NCBI RefSeq assembly: GCF_023156385.1
Contig: NZ_JAKZAK010000004.1
Coordinates: 1-64,000, forward strand
Direction: 5' to 3'
DNA from: Marinobacter xestospongiae
GTDB taxonomy: Bacteria; Pseudomonadota; Gammaproteobacteria; Pseudomonadales; Oleiphilaceae
DNA length: 64,000 nt
Positions 19,971 to 28,559 of this stretch are shown one piece after another (within the stretch, counting starts at the first letter, position 1; each line of letters opens with the position of its first letter). Both the position numbers and the translations under genes were made by a program. The notes below the pieces were generated by a model that saw only the letters and a program-made list of their open reading frames with translations, was not told the DNA's origin and did no database searches.

Positions 19971-20082
19971 TGCGTACCGCATCGATGGGCCTACCCCATG
20001 GTCCAGCCGCCCCACGGTACTGGAGCGTCACCGGGGTGTTTAAGCGTCGCCTGGGAACCCACACAGGAAGCACCTTAAATAG

Positions 20083-20097
20083 GAATGCGACGCATTC
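20083..20097. promoter_or_regulatory. Weak Fur-box-like palindrome upstream of fecI
   Basis: GAATGCG and CGCATTC form a 7-1-7 palindrome about 113 bases upstream of the fecI start. The AATG...CATT half sites match the Fur consensus, but the centre does not (about 10 of 19 consensus positions by eye). Fur control of fecI is expected from the family, so this is a reasonable but weak candidate. Confidence 0.3.
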
Positions 20098-20148
20098 TAC
20101 GACACCCCTCAATTCAGGGCAATTCTGGCAGAGAATGCGAAGCAATCG

Positions 20149-20167
20149 CCTAAGGAGCCTCTGATTA
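20149..20167. repeat. 19-base motif shared with 60042-60060
   Basis: The sequence CCTAAGGAGCCTCTGATTA occurs here and again, identical, about 40 kb away in front of the acylphosphatase gene. After one mismatch both continue with CTC. Both copies are intergenic and in the same orientation. It could be a remnant end of a transposable element or a dispersed regulatory motif. No transposase gene is near either copy. Confidence 0.5.
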
Positions 20168-20232
20168 ACTCGTTGGACTGGCGCGCCAAAGGCGTTTGGC
20201 CCGCAATACGATCCGGTGCTTTACTCCCATTT

Positions 20233-20251
20233 AGTAATGATTATCATTACT
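20233..20251. promoter_or_regulatory. Fur box
   Basis: The core GTAATGATTATCATTAC (20234-20250) is an almost perfect palindrome. It matches 14 of 19 positions of the consensus GATAATGATAATCATTATC by direct comparison. It lies in the 435-base gap between the divergent fecI and araC genes, about 155 bases upstream of the AraC start. It probably makes the rightward AraC-receptor-permease unit iron-repressed and may also affect fecI. Apart from this site, the weak palindrome and the 19-base motif, nothing else was recognised in the gap. Confidence 0.8.
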
Positions 20252-20405
20252 GCTAAGTTCAGCACCTCCCATGTCACCGGCCTGTCGTCAGCACAGCCGA
20301 CCATGCATCGGGTTGCTGCATGAGCCCCAGCGGCCACGGAGGGCGGGCCTCAACTGACCCTGAGCACGGAAGGAATTGTCCCTACAAGACATGCAGGAGA
20401 AGCTA

Positions 20406-21356
20406 ATGAACGCCGCCAGCACTCCTCGGGCGATCAACCGACATTTTTCTTACCAGCCATGCGAAGGGCTCATGTTTGGCGGGTACGATATGATTTATGC
20501 CGCCGATGCCAACATCAGATCCCTGCAGCACCCCGGTTTGTTCATCGGCTTGATGCTGTGTGGCCAATCCACTTCAGTGCACAGTGGTGGCAGCAACCGC
20601 ATACCAATACCGGTCGGCCGCCCCATCGTTCTGAGCTTCGCCAAACCAACCCTTTGCACGAACACCTACTACGCGGGTGAGTTTTGTGCAGGTGTTGGCC
20701 TTCACATTGATTTTCTTGCCTTACCTGCAGAATTGGGGCGCCCCCTCAAGACTTCTCTCCTGTACCTGAAAGCGCATTTCATGGACAAATCGAGCTTAAC
20801 GGTTCTACCGGTTCTGCCGGCATTGAATGCCCTGGTCGAACAGGCACTGCAGATCCCACAGGATGCGCCGTTTCGCGAACTTGAGCTTGAGGCGGTCTTC
20901 ATGAATTTTATGGCCTACATTTGCCGGGCCACCGAGCAGCTAAGGCAGCAGGACGGAGTGCGGGGAAGCTTGCAGCAAAGAGCGCGCAACCGGGTAAAAC
21001 TCGTTACCGACTACCTGCAAGACAACCTCGACCAAACGCCCTCGCTAACAGAGCTGTCAGAAATCGCTGGGGTTAACCCCAGCACGCTGAGTGACAATTT
21101 CAAAACGGCCTATGGACGGACTATCTTCGCTTTCTTTCGTGATCTGCGTCTGGATGCCGCACGGCGCATGCTGAGATCTGAGGGACTCTCCGTGACTGAG
21201 ACCGGCCTGCGCGTTGGTTTTTCAAGCCCGGCCGCTTTCGCGACGGCTTACCGGCGTCGATTTGGCCACTCCCCCAGTCAGGAGATTGAAGACAAACCCG
21301 ATTTTGACAAAAGAAAACCCAATCACACGAAAGCTGCCCTTGAAGCGACCCGATAG
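20406..21356 (+). CDS. AraC-family regulator of siderophore uptake (PchR-like)
   Basis: A 316-residue AraC/XylS regulator. The N-terminal half is a PchR-type effector domain. The C-terminal two helix-turn-helix motifs are SLTELSEIAGVNPSTLSDNFK and SVTETGLRVGFSSPAAFATAYRRRFGHSP. The start at 20406 is preferred to TTG at 20376 because AGGAG lies seven bases before the ATG. It stands directly in front of a TonB receptor and a siderophore permease in the same direction, and behind a Fur box. It is therefore probably an activator of that unit that responds to the ferric siderophore. Confidence 0.9.
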   Translation: MNAASTPRAINRHFSYQPCEGLMFGGYDMIYAADANIRSLQHPGLFIGLMLCGQSTSVHSGGSNRIPIPVGRPIVLSFAKPTLCTNTYYAGEFCAGVGLHIDFLALPAELGRPLKTSLLYLKAHFMDKSSLTVLPVLPALNALVEQALQIPQDAPFRELELEAVFMNFMAYICRATEQLRQQDGVRGSLQQRARNRVKLVTDYLQDNLDQTPSLTELSEIAGVNPSTLSDNFKTAYGRTIFAFFRDLRLDAARRMLRSEGLSVTETGLRVGFSSPAAFATAYRRRFGHSPSQEIEDKPDFDKRKPNHTKAALEATR

Positions 21357-21389
21357 AGTGTTCCGGCACATTCGCCATGAGGAACATCA

Positions 21390-23531
21390 ATGTCGCGCCA
21401 GTCTGTTTTTCCGGCTCTTATCCTGATTGCACCTGCCCTGCCCGCCCCCGTCGCTGCGCAGGACGCCCACATTAGACTGCCCGCCATAGAGGTCAGTGCC
21501 GACCGGCGAGATGAGGATCTTCAGGAGCAGCCCCGTGCCGTAACAGTCCTGAAGCACAATGAAGTGGAAACCACCCCCACCGAACCCGGAGCAGGCATCG
21601 CTCTGAATTCACCCGGCCTGACATTCTCCGGCTTTGGCCAACCCGGTACTGACTTTCTCAATATTCGCGGCGTGGGTCCGCTGGGATACCCTTTAAGCGC
21701 AACCGATCATGTCGTTGCCTACTCGGTAAATGAAGTACCAACCTCCAGCTTCGGCTTTCCCGCCAGTCTCTTCGATATGGAGCAAATTGAAGTCCTGCGT
21801 GGCCCCCAGGGCACATTGTTTGGACGAAATGCCCTCGCAGGCGGCATCAACTTCGTTCCCCACGGCGCCGATGGCGACTATGAAAGGCAACTGTCGGTTG
21901 AAGCCGGTACCGATGGCTACAAGAAGGGGGATTTTGTCGCTGGTGACTGGCTGGTGGCCAATCAACTGGCTGGCCGGGTCGCGTTGCGTTTTCAGGACTT
22001 TGACGGCGATGTACCCAATAGCGTTGCAAACGGCACTGAAGGCGGGACCTCGTTATCCGGCGCCCGGCTCTCATTAACCGCTTACACGGCGTCCGGCTGG
22101 GATATCTCGACCATGTTGCAGGCCGATAAGCGGGAGAGTCATAACTCCTATCTACTCTATTACGAGCACCCGAACTTTCCGGAAAGCGGCGATGATCGGA
22201 TACCGGAGCACAACCGGGAAAATCTTCAGGCAATCATCAAAGCCGAAAAACAGTTTGGCCACGCTCGCCTGACGTCCCTGACCGGCTTTCAGAAACAGCA
22301 TATCGACGGCGATGTTGGTGCGTCCGACGCGTATCTGTATTCCGCATTAACCGGCCAGCCTGAGAGTACATTCACTGATGCCACCACAGACTACTTTTTA
22401 ACCGAAGAACGCGAACGGATATTCAGCCAGGAACTACGGCTGGCGTCGGATGACGACTCACACTTTTCCTGGGTGGCCGGAGCCAACTATTTTCAGTCTG
22501 GCTACAGCGGCGAGCGGGACGCCAAAAGTGCCACCCAACCCACCTCAAACGGGGTGACGGATGTCGATATCGATACCCGGTCCTGGTCGCTGTTTGCTGA
22601 CGGCACCTGGGCAATGACACACCGCCTTAGACTCTCCGCCGGTATTCGCTACGGCTGGGAAGACCAGGACGTTGACGGCCACTATGTTTCCAACGGTTTC
22701 CCCGGCACCGTACCGACGTTCCACCAGACTGACGACATCGGGGACCATTACACTACAGGGCGTCTGGGTTTATCGTTTGATGTCACCGATACCACAACAG
22801 CTTATGCCTCCTGGTCCAGAGGCTACGCTGCAGGCGGCTACGAAAAACTGCTGGTAGGCTCTGCAACTGGCGTCAAAACCGATCCCTTTAAATCAGCGAC
22901 CAACACGACTTGGGAAACCGGTCTGAAATACGTCTCCGCTGATGATCGAATGAACATCAACGCCGCGCTTTTTCATAATGACGTGAAAGATGGCCAGATG
23001 TTTGATTTCGAGTTCAGAGAAGGGCTCGTCTACTACACGTTTACGAATCAGGACTACCGAAGTTATGGCCTGGAACTTGATGGCGCCTATCAGGCAACAG
23101 CCGATCTGCAACTGCGTGCCTCGCTGACCCTGCTGGATAGCGAAATGCAATCGGTGTCCGCCACCACCAATACCGGGGCGAGCAAAGGCAACGAAGTTCC
23201 ACTGACACCAAACGTTTCAGCGACGCTTGGCTTTGATTACCGGATTGCTGTCACCAGCGTGAATCTGTTCGATGACATCCTGCTTTCGGCTGACTGGCTT
23301 TATGTTGGTGACCGTGAGGGTGACATTGGCAACAACTTCAAACTGCCCGATCACGATATCCTCAATGCCCGCGTGTCTTGGCGCAGAGGCGACAATTCGC
23401 TGTATCTGTTCGGGCATAACCTGCTGGACGAACGCCCGGTGCATTTCTCATCGGAATACACGCCAGATATTCACACCGCCTCCGTCGGCACGGGCAGAAT
23501 TCTGGGACTCGGCCTGAGTATTGCGTTCTGA
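21390..23531 (+). CDS. TonB-dependent siderophore receptor without STN domain
   Basis: A 713-residue outer-membrane receptor. A signal peptide (to about VAAQ, residue 24) is followed by a TonB-box-like stretch and plug (about 35-165: DMEQIEVLRGPQGTLFGRNALAGGINF), then a barrel ending in SIAF with a terminal aromatic residue. It lacks the extra N-terminal transducer domain of the two larger STN receptors nearby, so it should not use a FecI-type relay; the adjacent AraC protein fits this. AGGA lies six bases before the ATG. The gene ends directly at the permease start. Confidence 0.93.
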   Translation: MSRQSVFPALILIAPALPAPVAAQDAHIRLPAIEVSADRRDEDLQEQPRAVTVLKHNEVETTPTEPGAGIALNSPGLTFSGFGQPGTDFLNIRGVGPLGYPLSATDHVVAYSVNEVPTSSFGFPASLFDMEQIEVLRGPQGTLFGRNALAGGINFVPHGADGDYERQLSVEAGTDGYKKGDFVAGDWLVANQLAGRVALRFQDFDGDVPNSVANGTEGGTSLSGARLSLTAYTASGWDISTMLQADKRESHNSYLLYYEHPNFPESGDDRIPEHNRENLQAIIKAEKQFGHARLTSLTGFQKQHIDGDVGASDAYLYSALTGQPESTFTDATTDYFLTEERERIFSQELRLASDDDSHFSWVAGANYFQSGYSGERDAKSATQPTSNGVTDVDIDTRSWSLFADGTWAMTHRLRLSAGIRYGWEDQDVDGHYVSNGFPGTVPTFHQTDDIGDHYTTGRLGLSFDVTDTTTAYASWSRGYAAGGYEKLLVGSATGVKTDPFKSATNTTWETGLKYVSADDRMNINAALFHNDVKDGQMFDFEFREGLVYYTFTNQDYRSYGLELDGAYQATADLQLRASLTLLDSEMQSVSATTNTGASKGNEVPLTPNVSATLGFDYRIAVTSVNLFDDILLSADWLYVGDREGDIGNNFKLPDHDILNARVSWRRGDNSLYLFGHNLLDERPVHFSSEYTPDIHTASVGTGRILGLGLSIAF

Positions 23532-23532
23532 T

Positions 23533-24720
23533 ATGACGAAAAGCGGCTATCTCGGCGTTCTCTCCCTGTCTGCAATCATTGGTCTGCAGGGGGCTTTCTT
23601 CACCATCGCGGTGCCAGCACAGCTGCGCGATGGTGGCGCATCGTTGATCGAAATCGGCCTGATCTGGATCATATGGCTGCCTTCTGCGCTCAAGTGGTTG
23701 TGGGCGCCGTGGTTTGAGCGAATCGCCGTACCCGCCGCCACGCGAACCAAAGCCATCGCCATTCTGGCGTTACTGCTGGCATTGTGTTTTCTACCTGTTG
23801 CAGCGCTGACTGAACAGGCTGCAACCTGGCCACTGATTGCCCTGGCCGCCGTGTGTGCGCTACTCGCCCTGATGCTGCAGCTGCTTTACGCAGGCTGGGC
23901 CATGCGCACCCTGGATGAAACAAACCGCGCACGGGCAAACGGGTTTGCCGCAGGTGGCATGGTCCTGGGTGGCATTGTCGGTGGCGGCTTGGTGCCCTGG
24001 GTCGCAAGCTGGTTCGATTGGTGGCCGGTGATTCTGTGTACCAGTATTGCCATGGCGATTGCTGGTCTGACCGGCAAGCTGCTAAACGACGGCCCCCGGG
24101 AAAGTGCCGTGCAGCAAGTCACTTTTCTCCAGGGGGCCAGGATTCTCGGCAACCTGCCGGTTTGTATCAGCCTGATTCTGATTGCCACCGCCAGCGGCGC
24201 CGATGTGCTGTTGCCGGCCCGGCTTATTGATGCGGGGATGTCACCAGAGCGGTCGGGCTTGCTGCTGGGCAGTCTGGCCATGGGGTTGATGGTACCGGTA
24301 TCGCTGACATCGGGATGGTTGATTGCCCGGTTTGGTCTGAAAACCTGCTTTCTGGTTTGCGCCGCCCTGAAAGGCCTGGTGCTTTTCTGCCTCGCCCAGG
24401 TGCCAATGATGGCGAAACTCGCTGTCACCATCCTGTCAATCAGCGACTTCGTGTTGGCGGGGGCGTTCACTGTCCTGACCTGGCAGTTATACATGCAACG
24501 CACGCTGCCGGAAGCTCCCGTCTCGTCCTACGCCGTTCTAACCTCGGTGGACGCCTTTATTCGATTTGGTGCGGCCATTGTGGCAGGCATCCTGGCTGAA
24601 TACGCGGGATACGCCACGCTGTTCGCCTTCACGGCATTCCTGACACTGGCAGCAGGCATCAGCGTGTTCAGTTCCGCCCGTCTCCTCCCCGATAAAACGA
24701 GCGACGAAGCTGGCACGTAA
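23533..24720 (+). CDS. RhtX/FptX-type siderophore permease (MFS)
   Basis: Single-polypeptide inner-membrane importer of ferric siderophores, used in place of an ABC transporter. The 395-residue protein has about twelve hydrophobic helices and the family-like N terminus (GLQGAFFTIAVPAQLRDGGASLIEIGLIW, split over helix 1 and loop). The ATG at 23533 follows the receptor stop by one base, so translation is coupled. A TTG at 23521 is an alternative start but overlaps the receptor end. With the upstream receptor it would form a complete outer- to inner-membrane route. Confidence 0.88.
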   Translation: MTKSGYLGVLSLSAIIGLQGAFFTIAVPAQLRDGGASLIEIGLIWIIWLPSALKWLWAPWFERIAVPAATRTKAIAILALLLALCFLPVAALTEQAATWPLIALAAVCALLALMLQLLYAGWAMRTLDETNRARANGFAAGGMVLGGIVGGGLVPWVASWFDWWPVILCTSIAMAIAGLTGKLLNDGPRESAVQQVTFLQGARILGNLPVCISLILIATASGADVLLPARLIDAGMSPERSGLLLGSLAMGLMVPVSLTSGWLIARFGLKTCFLVCAALKGLVLFCLAQVPMMAKLAVTILSISDFVLAGAFTVLTWQLYMQRTLPEAPVSSYAVLTSVDAFIRFGAAIVAGILAEYAGYATLFAFTAFLTLAAGISVFSSARLLPDKTSDEAGT

Positions 24721-24783
24721 AGCGTCCAATGGCCGTCGTGGCGCTTTTCGCATCACCCAACTCACTATGTGTAGAGCCAGATA

Positions 24784-26016
24784 ATGTCTGAAATCAGCCC
24801 CATAGCAACGAATGAACACCCGTCAGGCACAGTAGCCAGCGGCTTTGAGCCCGTTCAGGAAGCCTTCGATCAGATGCAGCAGCATCCCGATGAACTCGGT
24901 AACGCGCTGTGTATCTACCATCAGGGAAACATCGTGGTTGATCTGTGGGCGGGTCATACGTCGCCCAGGCGGGAGCACCCCTGGCAACCGGATACGGTGG
25001 TCAGTTTGTTTTCCGCAGGCAAGGCCTTGGCGGCACTTTGCCTGCTGCACATTGTTGACCGCGGTCTCGCCAACCTGGACGACCCTGTCGTTAAATATTG
25101 GCCGGAGTTCGCACAGGCAGATACGGAAGCCAAATCTCAAGTGACTCTTAATCACTTGTTGCATCACAATGCCGGCCTGCCAACAGCCGACACCAACCGT
25201 CCTGGTGATGTCTATGATTGGCATCGCATGATATCGGCTATGGAGCAGGCCCCCTTATTGTGGCCGGCAGGGACGGTTACCGCTTACCACGCGGTTACGT
25301 TTGGCCATCTTGTAGGTGAGGTAATACGGCGCATTTCCGGAAAAATGCCGGCCGATTACTTCTCGGAGCACTTTGCCGATCCTTTGGGGATGAATCTGTC
25401 ACTTCGTTTGCTTGCTGAACAGCGGCCGGTGCTGGCCACTTGCGATGGCGACAACTGGAAAACCAGGTCACGATTGGTGCTTTGCTCTCACATCCTGTCT
25501 CGGTTTGGCGGTTGGCGTACCAGGTATTTTCGCCCTTGCAGCAAGGATTACCATCCGAACAGTCCTCGCTGGCAGCATACCGAAGCCCCCGCAATCACCG
25601 GGTTCGGAAGCGCCAGAGGGTTGGCTCGCGTTTACGCCATGCTGGCGCAAGGTGGTTGCCTGGACGGCGTACAGGTTCTGTCAGAAGCGATGGTTGAGCG
25701 CATTGCCAACGAAAAACCTGACCCGGTCAAAGACGAGGGAGTTCAGCAAGATGTCCGCGTTGGCATGGGCCTGTATTTCAACCTGGCGCCAATGGCAGAT
25801 CTGGGACCAAACCCCAACAGCTTTGGCCATGTAGGCATGGGAGGCGTCACGTCTTTCGCAGACCCTGATCATCAGGTCGGCTTTGGTTACGTTTGCAACC
25901 ATCTCTACCAGCCTCACGCCAAAGATAATACGATCATCGGACATCGTGCGGCTGAGCTGGCCAGGGTTTTCTATGACTGCCTGAGTATCAAGCACGCCGA
26001 TACGATCAACGTCTGA
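24784..26016 (+). CDS. Serine hydrolase of the beta-lactamase/EstB fold in the siderophore unit
   Basis: A 410-residue protein of the class C beta-lactamase superfamily. The nucleophile motif SxxK is present as Ser77-Ala-Gly-Lys80 and the Tyr motif as Tyr168-His-Ala. No signal peptide is visible, so it is probably cytoplasmic. Such proteins are often esterases rather than beta-lactamases. It follows the permease in the same direction with a 63-base gap. A role in hydrolysing the imported siderophore to release iron is plausible from position, but unproven. Confidence 0.82.
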   Translation: MSEISPIATNEHPSGTVASGFEPVQEAFDQMQQHPDELGNALCIYHQGNIVVDLWAGHTSPRREHPWQPDTVVSLFSAGKALAALCLLHIVDRGLANLDDPVVKYWPEFAQADTEAKSQVTLNHLLHHNAGLPTADTNRPGDVYDWHRMISAMEQAPLLWPAGTVTAYHAVTFGHLVGEVIRRISGKMPADYFSEHFADPLGMNLSLRLLAEQRPVLATCDGDNWKTRSRLVLCSHILSRFGGWRTRYFRPCSKDYHPNSPRWQHTEAPAITGFGSARGLARVYAMLAQGGCLDGVQVLSEAMVERIANEKPDPVKDEGVQQDVRVGMGLYFNLAPMADLGPNPNSFGHVGMGGVTSFADPDHQVGFGYVCNHLYQPHAKDNTIIGHRAAELARVFYDCLSIKHADTINV

Positions 26017-26146
26017 CAGCATCATTCTGAATATCGCCTCAGAGCATGCCCTTCGGGACCTGGCCGAAAAAAGTTCCCCGGATCTGTCCCCTTTTCGTTT
26101 CCGCTGCGTCTTTGCCGGTGAACCGACTGCTTAGGACACCGTTTCC

Positions 26147-28522
26147 ATGATCCCAACTTCGATCCTGACCCCTTCCCTGTCTCGCCTGCGGCGGGGGATT
26201 CTCTGCTCGATCCTTGCCGGCGGCGTCGTGCTGCCGGGTAGCCCGCTACTGGCAGCGGATGCTCAGTCTGCCCAGCCGTACACCATTGATAGCGGTCCTC
26301 TCGCCACCGCGCTGACGGCGTTTGCAGCCCGGGCGGGTGTCACGGTGCAGTTTGATCCCGGGCTTACCCGGGGACTTGAGAGCGCTGGGCTGGACGGCCG
26401 TTACTCGGTCGACAGCGCCCTCGCCACCCTGCTGTCCGGGTCAGGCCTGACGGTGGTCGATCAGGGCAACGGTGTTTACACCCTGGTGCGCAGTGACAAC
26501 ACCAGCCTGCGGCCGTTGGAGGTCAGTGCCGACCACTACGCCAACCAGTCCGCCGGTACCGGCGCCTACACCTTCGAGGGCAGCAGCTTTGGCCGCGGTC
26601 TGGGCGAGCATCAGAACGTCCCCCAGTCGGGCAGTGTGGTGACCCGGGCGCAGATCGAGGACCAGAACCTGACAACGCTGCGGGAGGTGATGCAGCGGGT
26701 CACCGGCGTCACCGTTGAGGACTATGGCGCCGGTGCTGCCCAGTTCCTGTCCCGCGGCTTTGCCATCGACACGGTCAGCATTGACGGCGTCGCCACCGGT
26801 TCTACCGGCAACGGCACCCACGGTGTCGGAGCGCCTGATATGGCACTGTATGACCGGGTGGAGGTCCTGCGGGGCCCGGCCGGTCTGCTGCAGGGCGCCG
26901 GCGAGCCCGGCGGTGGCATCAACCTGGCCCGTAAACGCGCGCTGGCTGACACCACCCGCCAGTTCAACTCCAGCGTTGATTCCTGGGGCGGCTACCGACT
27001 GGAGGCGGACCTTTCCGGCGCGCTTTCACAGGACGGCGCTCTCCGCGGTCGGGCGGTGACCGTGTATGAAGAGCTGGATTCGTTCATTGACGACATCGAC
27101 TCCCGCAAAACCGTGCTCTACGGCACGATCGAGTACGATCTGGCGCCGACGACCACGGTCTCCGTTGGCGGCAGTGCCACCCGCGCAGACCGGGTCCCCT
27201 ACGTGGGCTGGCCCGTGGGGCCGGATGGCCAGTTTGGCGATTTCAAGCGGTCCACCAACCTGGGCTCGGACTGGAACAGCAAAGAGGAACGGCCAAAGCA
27301 CCTGTTCATTGAACTGGAGCACCTGTTCGCCAACGGTGGCGAAGCCAAGATCAACCTCAGTCGCCGCACCGGCGATTTCGACTACAAACTGAACTACACC
27401 ACTACAACCATCGATCCGGAGACCAACGAAGTAGGCCGGATCGCGCTGAACAGGGGCGGCAGCCGCGACGACCTGGCGCTGGATGCCTACCTGAATCAGC
27501 CATTCCGGCTGATGGACCGGGAACACTCGGTGCTGGTGGGCGTGAGTGGCCGCAAGAACGAAAGCGACCTGTACACCGGCGTCAACTATGACTACCCACC
27601 GGTGAATGTTTATGACCCGGTACGGGATCTGCCCCTGCCGGAGTTCGAATACGGCCCGCGCAGCAAATCCGAAACCAAGCAGTATGGCCTATACAGCCGC
27701 ACTAACCTGGCCGTCACCGACAGCACCACCCTGGTGTTGGGCGGCCGGCTGAGCCACTGGGAAACCGGCCCCGACTCAACCCATGAGGAAAAAGGTCAGT
27801 TCACCCCCTACGCCGGCGTCATCCAGAGCCTGCAGCCGGACCTGTCGGTGTACGCCAGCTTCGCCGAGATTTTTCAGCCCCAGACCGCCACCGATCGCGA
27901 TGGCAAGGTACTGGAACCGCGAGTGGGCAACCAGTTCGAGCTCGGCATCAAAGGACAGCTGAATCAGGGACGCCTGGACTACAGCGCCGCGCTCTTCCGC
28001 ATCATCGACGAGAACCGTGCCATTGCCGACGCACTGATTGAGGACGCCTCCGTCGCCGGCGGCAAAGTGCGCAGCCAGGGCCTGGAAGCCGAACTGAGCG
28101 GCCGTCCATTGCCCGGGGTTGATGTGGTGATCGGGTATGCCTACACCGACACCGAACTGCTGGAAGATGCCGACGAGAACGCCGAGGGCAAACCGTTCGC
28201 ACCCGGCACACCGGAACACAGCCTCAAGCTCTGGGGCCAATACGGCTTTGCCGGCGGCAGCCTCAATGGTCTGACCCTGGGCGCAGGCATAGAATACAGC
28301 AGCGGTATCCACACCGAACGGGATGGAGCACGCTATGAGCAGGGTTCCTACGCCACCCTGTCGGCCCGGGCGGCCTACCAGATCGAGCCAGGCACCACCG
28401 TCAGCCTTACCGGCACCAACCTCACCGACCGCCACTATTACAGCCGCATCATCGGTGGCGGACGCCAGAACTACTTCGGCGATCCCAGCCAGTTGGTGCT
28501 GGCATTGCGCACCCAGTTCTGA
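26147..28522 (+). CDS. Second STN-type TonB-dependent siderophore receptor
   Basis: A 791-residue receptor. Signal peptide to about residue 38, STN transducer domain (about 45-115: YTIDSGPLATALTAFAARAGVTVQF), plug (about 150-270: DRVEVLRGPAGLLQGAGEPGGGINLARKR) and a barrel ending in RTQF. It resembles FpvA/FoxA-like ferric hydroxamate receptors and is a paralogue in architecture of the receptor at 15.6 kb. No sigma/anti-sigma pair of its own is adjacent and no Fur box was seen upstream. It may use the FecI/FecR pair at 18-20 kb or a pair elsewhere. Confidence 0.92.
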   Translation: MIPTSILTPSLSRLRRGILCSILAGGVVLPGSPLLAADAQSAQPYTIDSGPLATALTAFAARAGVTVQFDPGLTRGLESAGLDGRYSVDSALATLLSGSGLTVVDQGNGVYTLVRSDNTSLRPLEVSADHYANQSAGTGAYTFEGSSFGRGLGEHQNVPQSGSVVTRAQIEDQNLTTLREVMQRVTGVTVEDYGAGAAQFLSRGFAIDTVSIDGVATGSTGNGTHGVGAPDMALYDRVEVLRGPAGLLQGAGEPGGGINLARKRALADTTRQFNSSVDSWGGYRLEADLSGALSQDGALRGRAVTVYEELDSFIDDIDSRKTVLYGTIEYDLAPTTTVSVGGSATRADRVPYVGWPVGPDGQFGDFKRSTNLGSDWNSKEERPKHLFIELEHLFANGGEAKINLSRRTGDFDYKLNYTTTTIDPETNEVGRIALNRGGSRDDLALDAYLNQPFRLMDREHSVLVGVSGRKNESDLYTGVNYDYPPVNVYDPVRDLPLPEFEYGPRSKSETKQYGLYSRTNLAVTDSTTLVLGGRLSHWETGPDSTHEEKGQFTPYAGVIQSLQPDLSVYASFAEIFQPQTATDRDGKVLEPRVGNQFELGIKGQLNQGRLDYSAALFRIIDENRAIADALIEDASVAGGKVRSQGLEAELSGRPLPGVDVVIGYAYTDTELLEDADENAEGKPFAPGTPEHSLKLWGQYGFAGGSLNGLTLGAGIEYSSGIHTERDGARYEQGSYATLSARAAYQIEPGTTVSLTGTNLTDRHYYSRIIGGGRQNYFGDPSQLVLALRTQF

Positions 28523-28531
28523 CGGCAATGC

Positions 28532-28559
28532 ACCGGGGGCCGGCCTGCCGGGCCCCGGT
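28532..28559. terminator. Terminator-like hairpin between convergent genes
   Basis: ACCGGGGGCCGG (28532-28543) and CCGGGCCCCGGT (28548-28559) form a very stable stem with one mismatch and a four-base loop. It lies exactly between the receptor stop and the DUF2252 stop. No long T run follows, so termination may depend on other factors. Confidence 0.5.
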
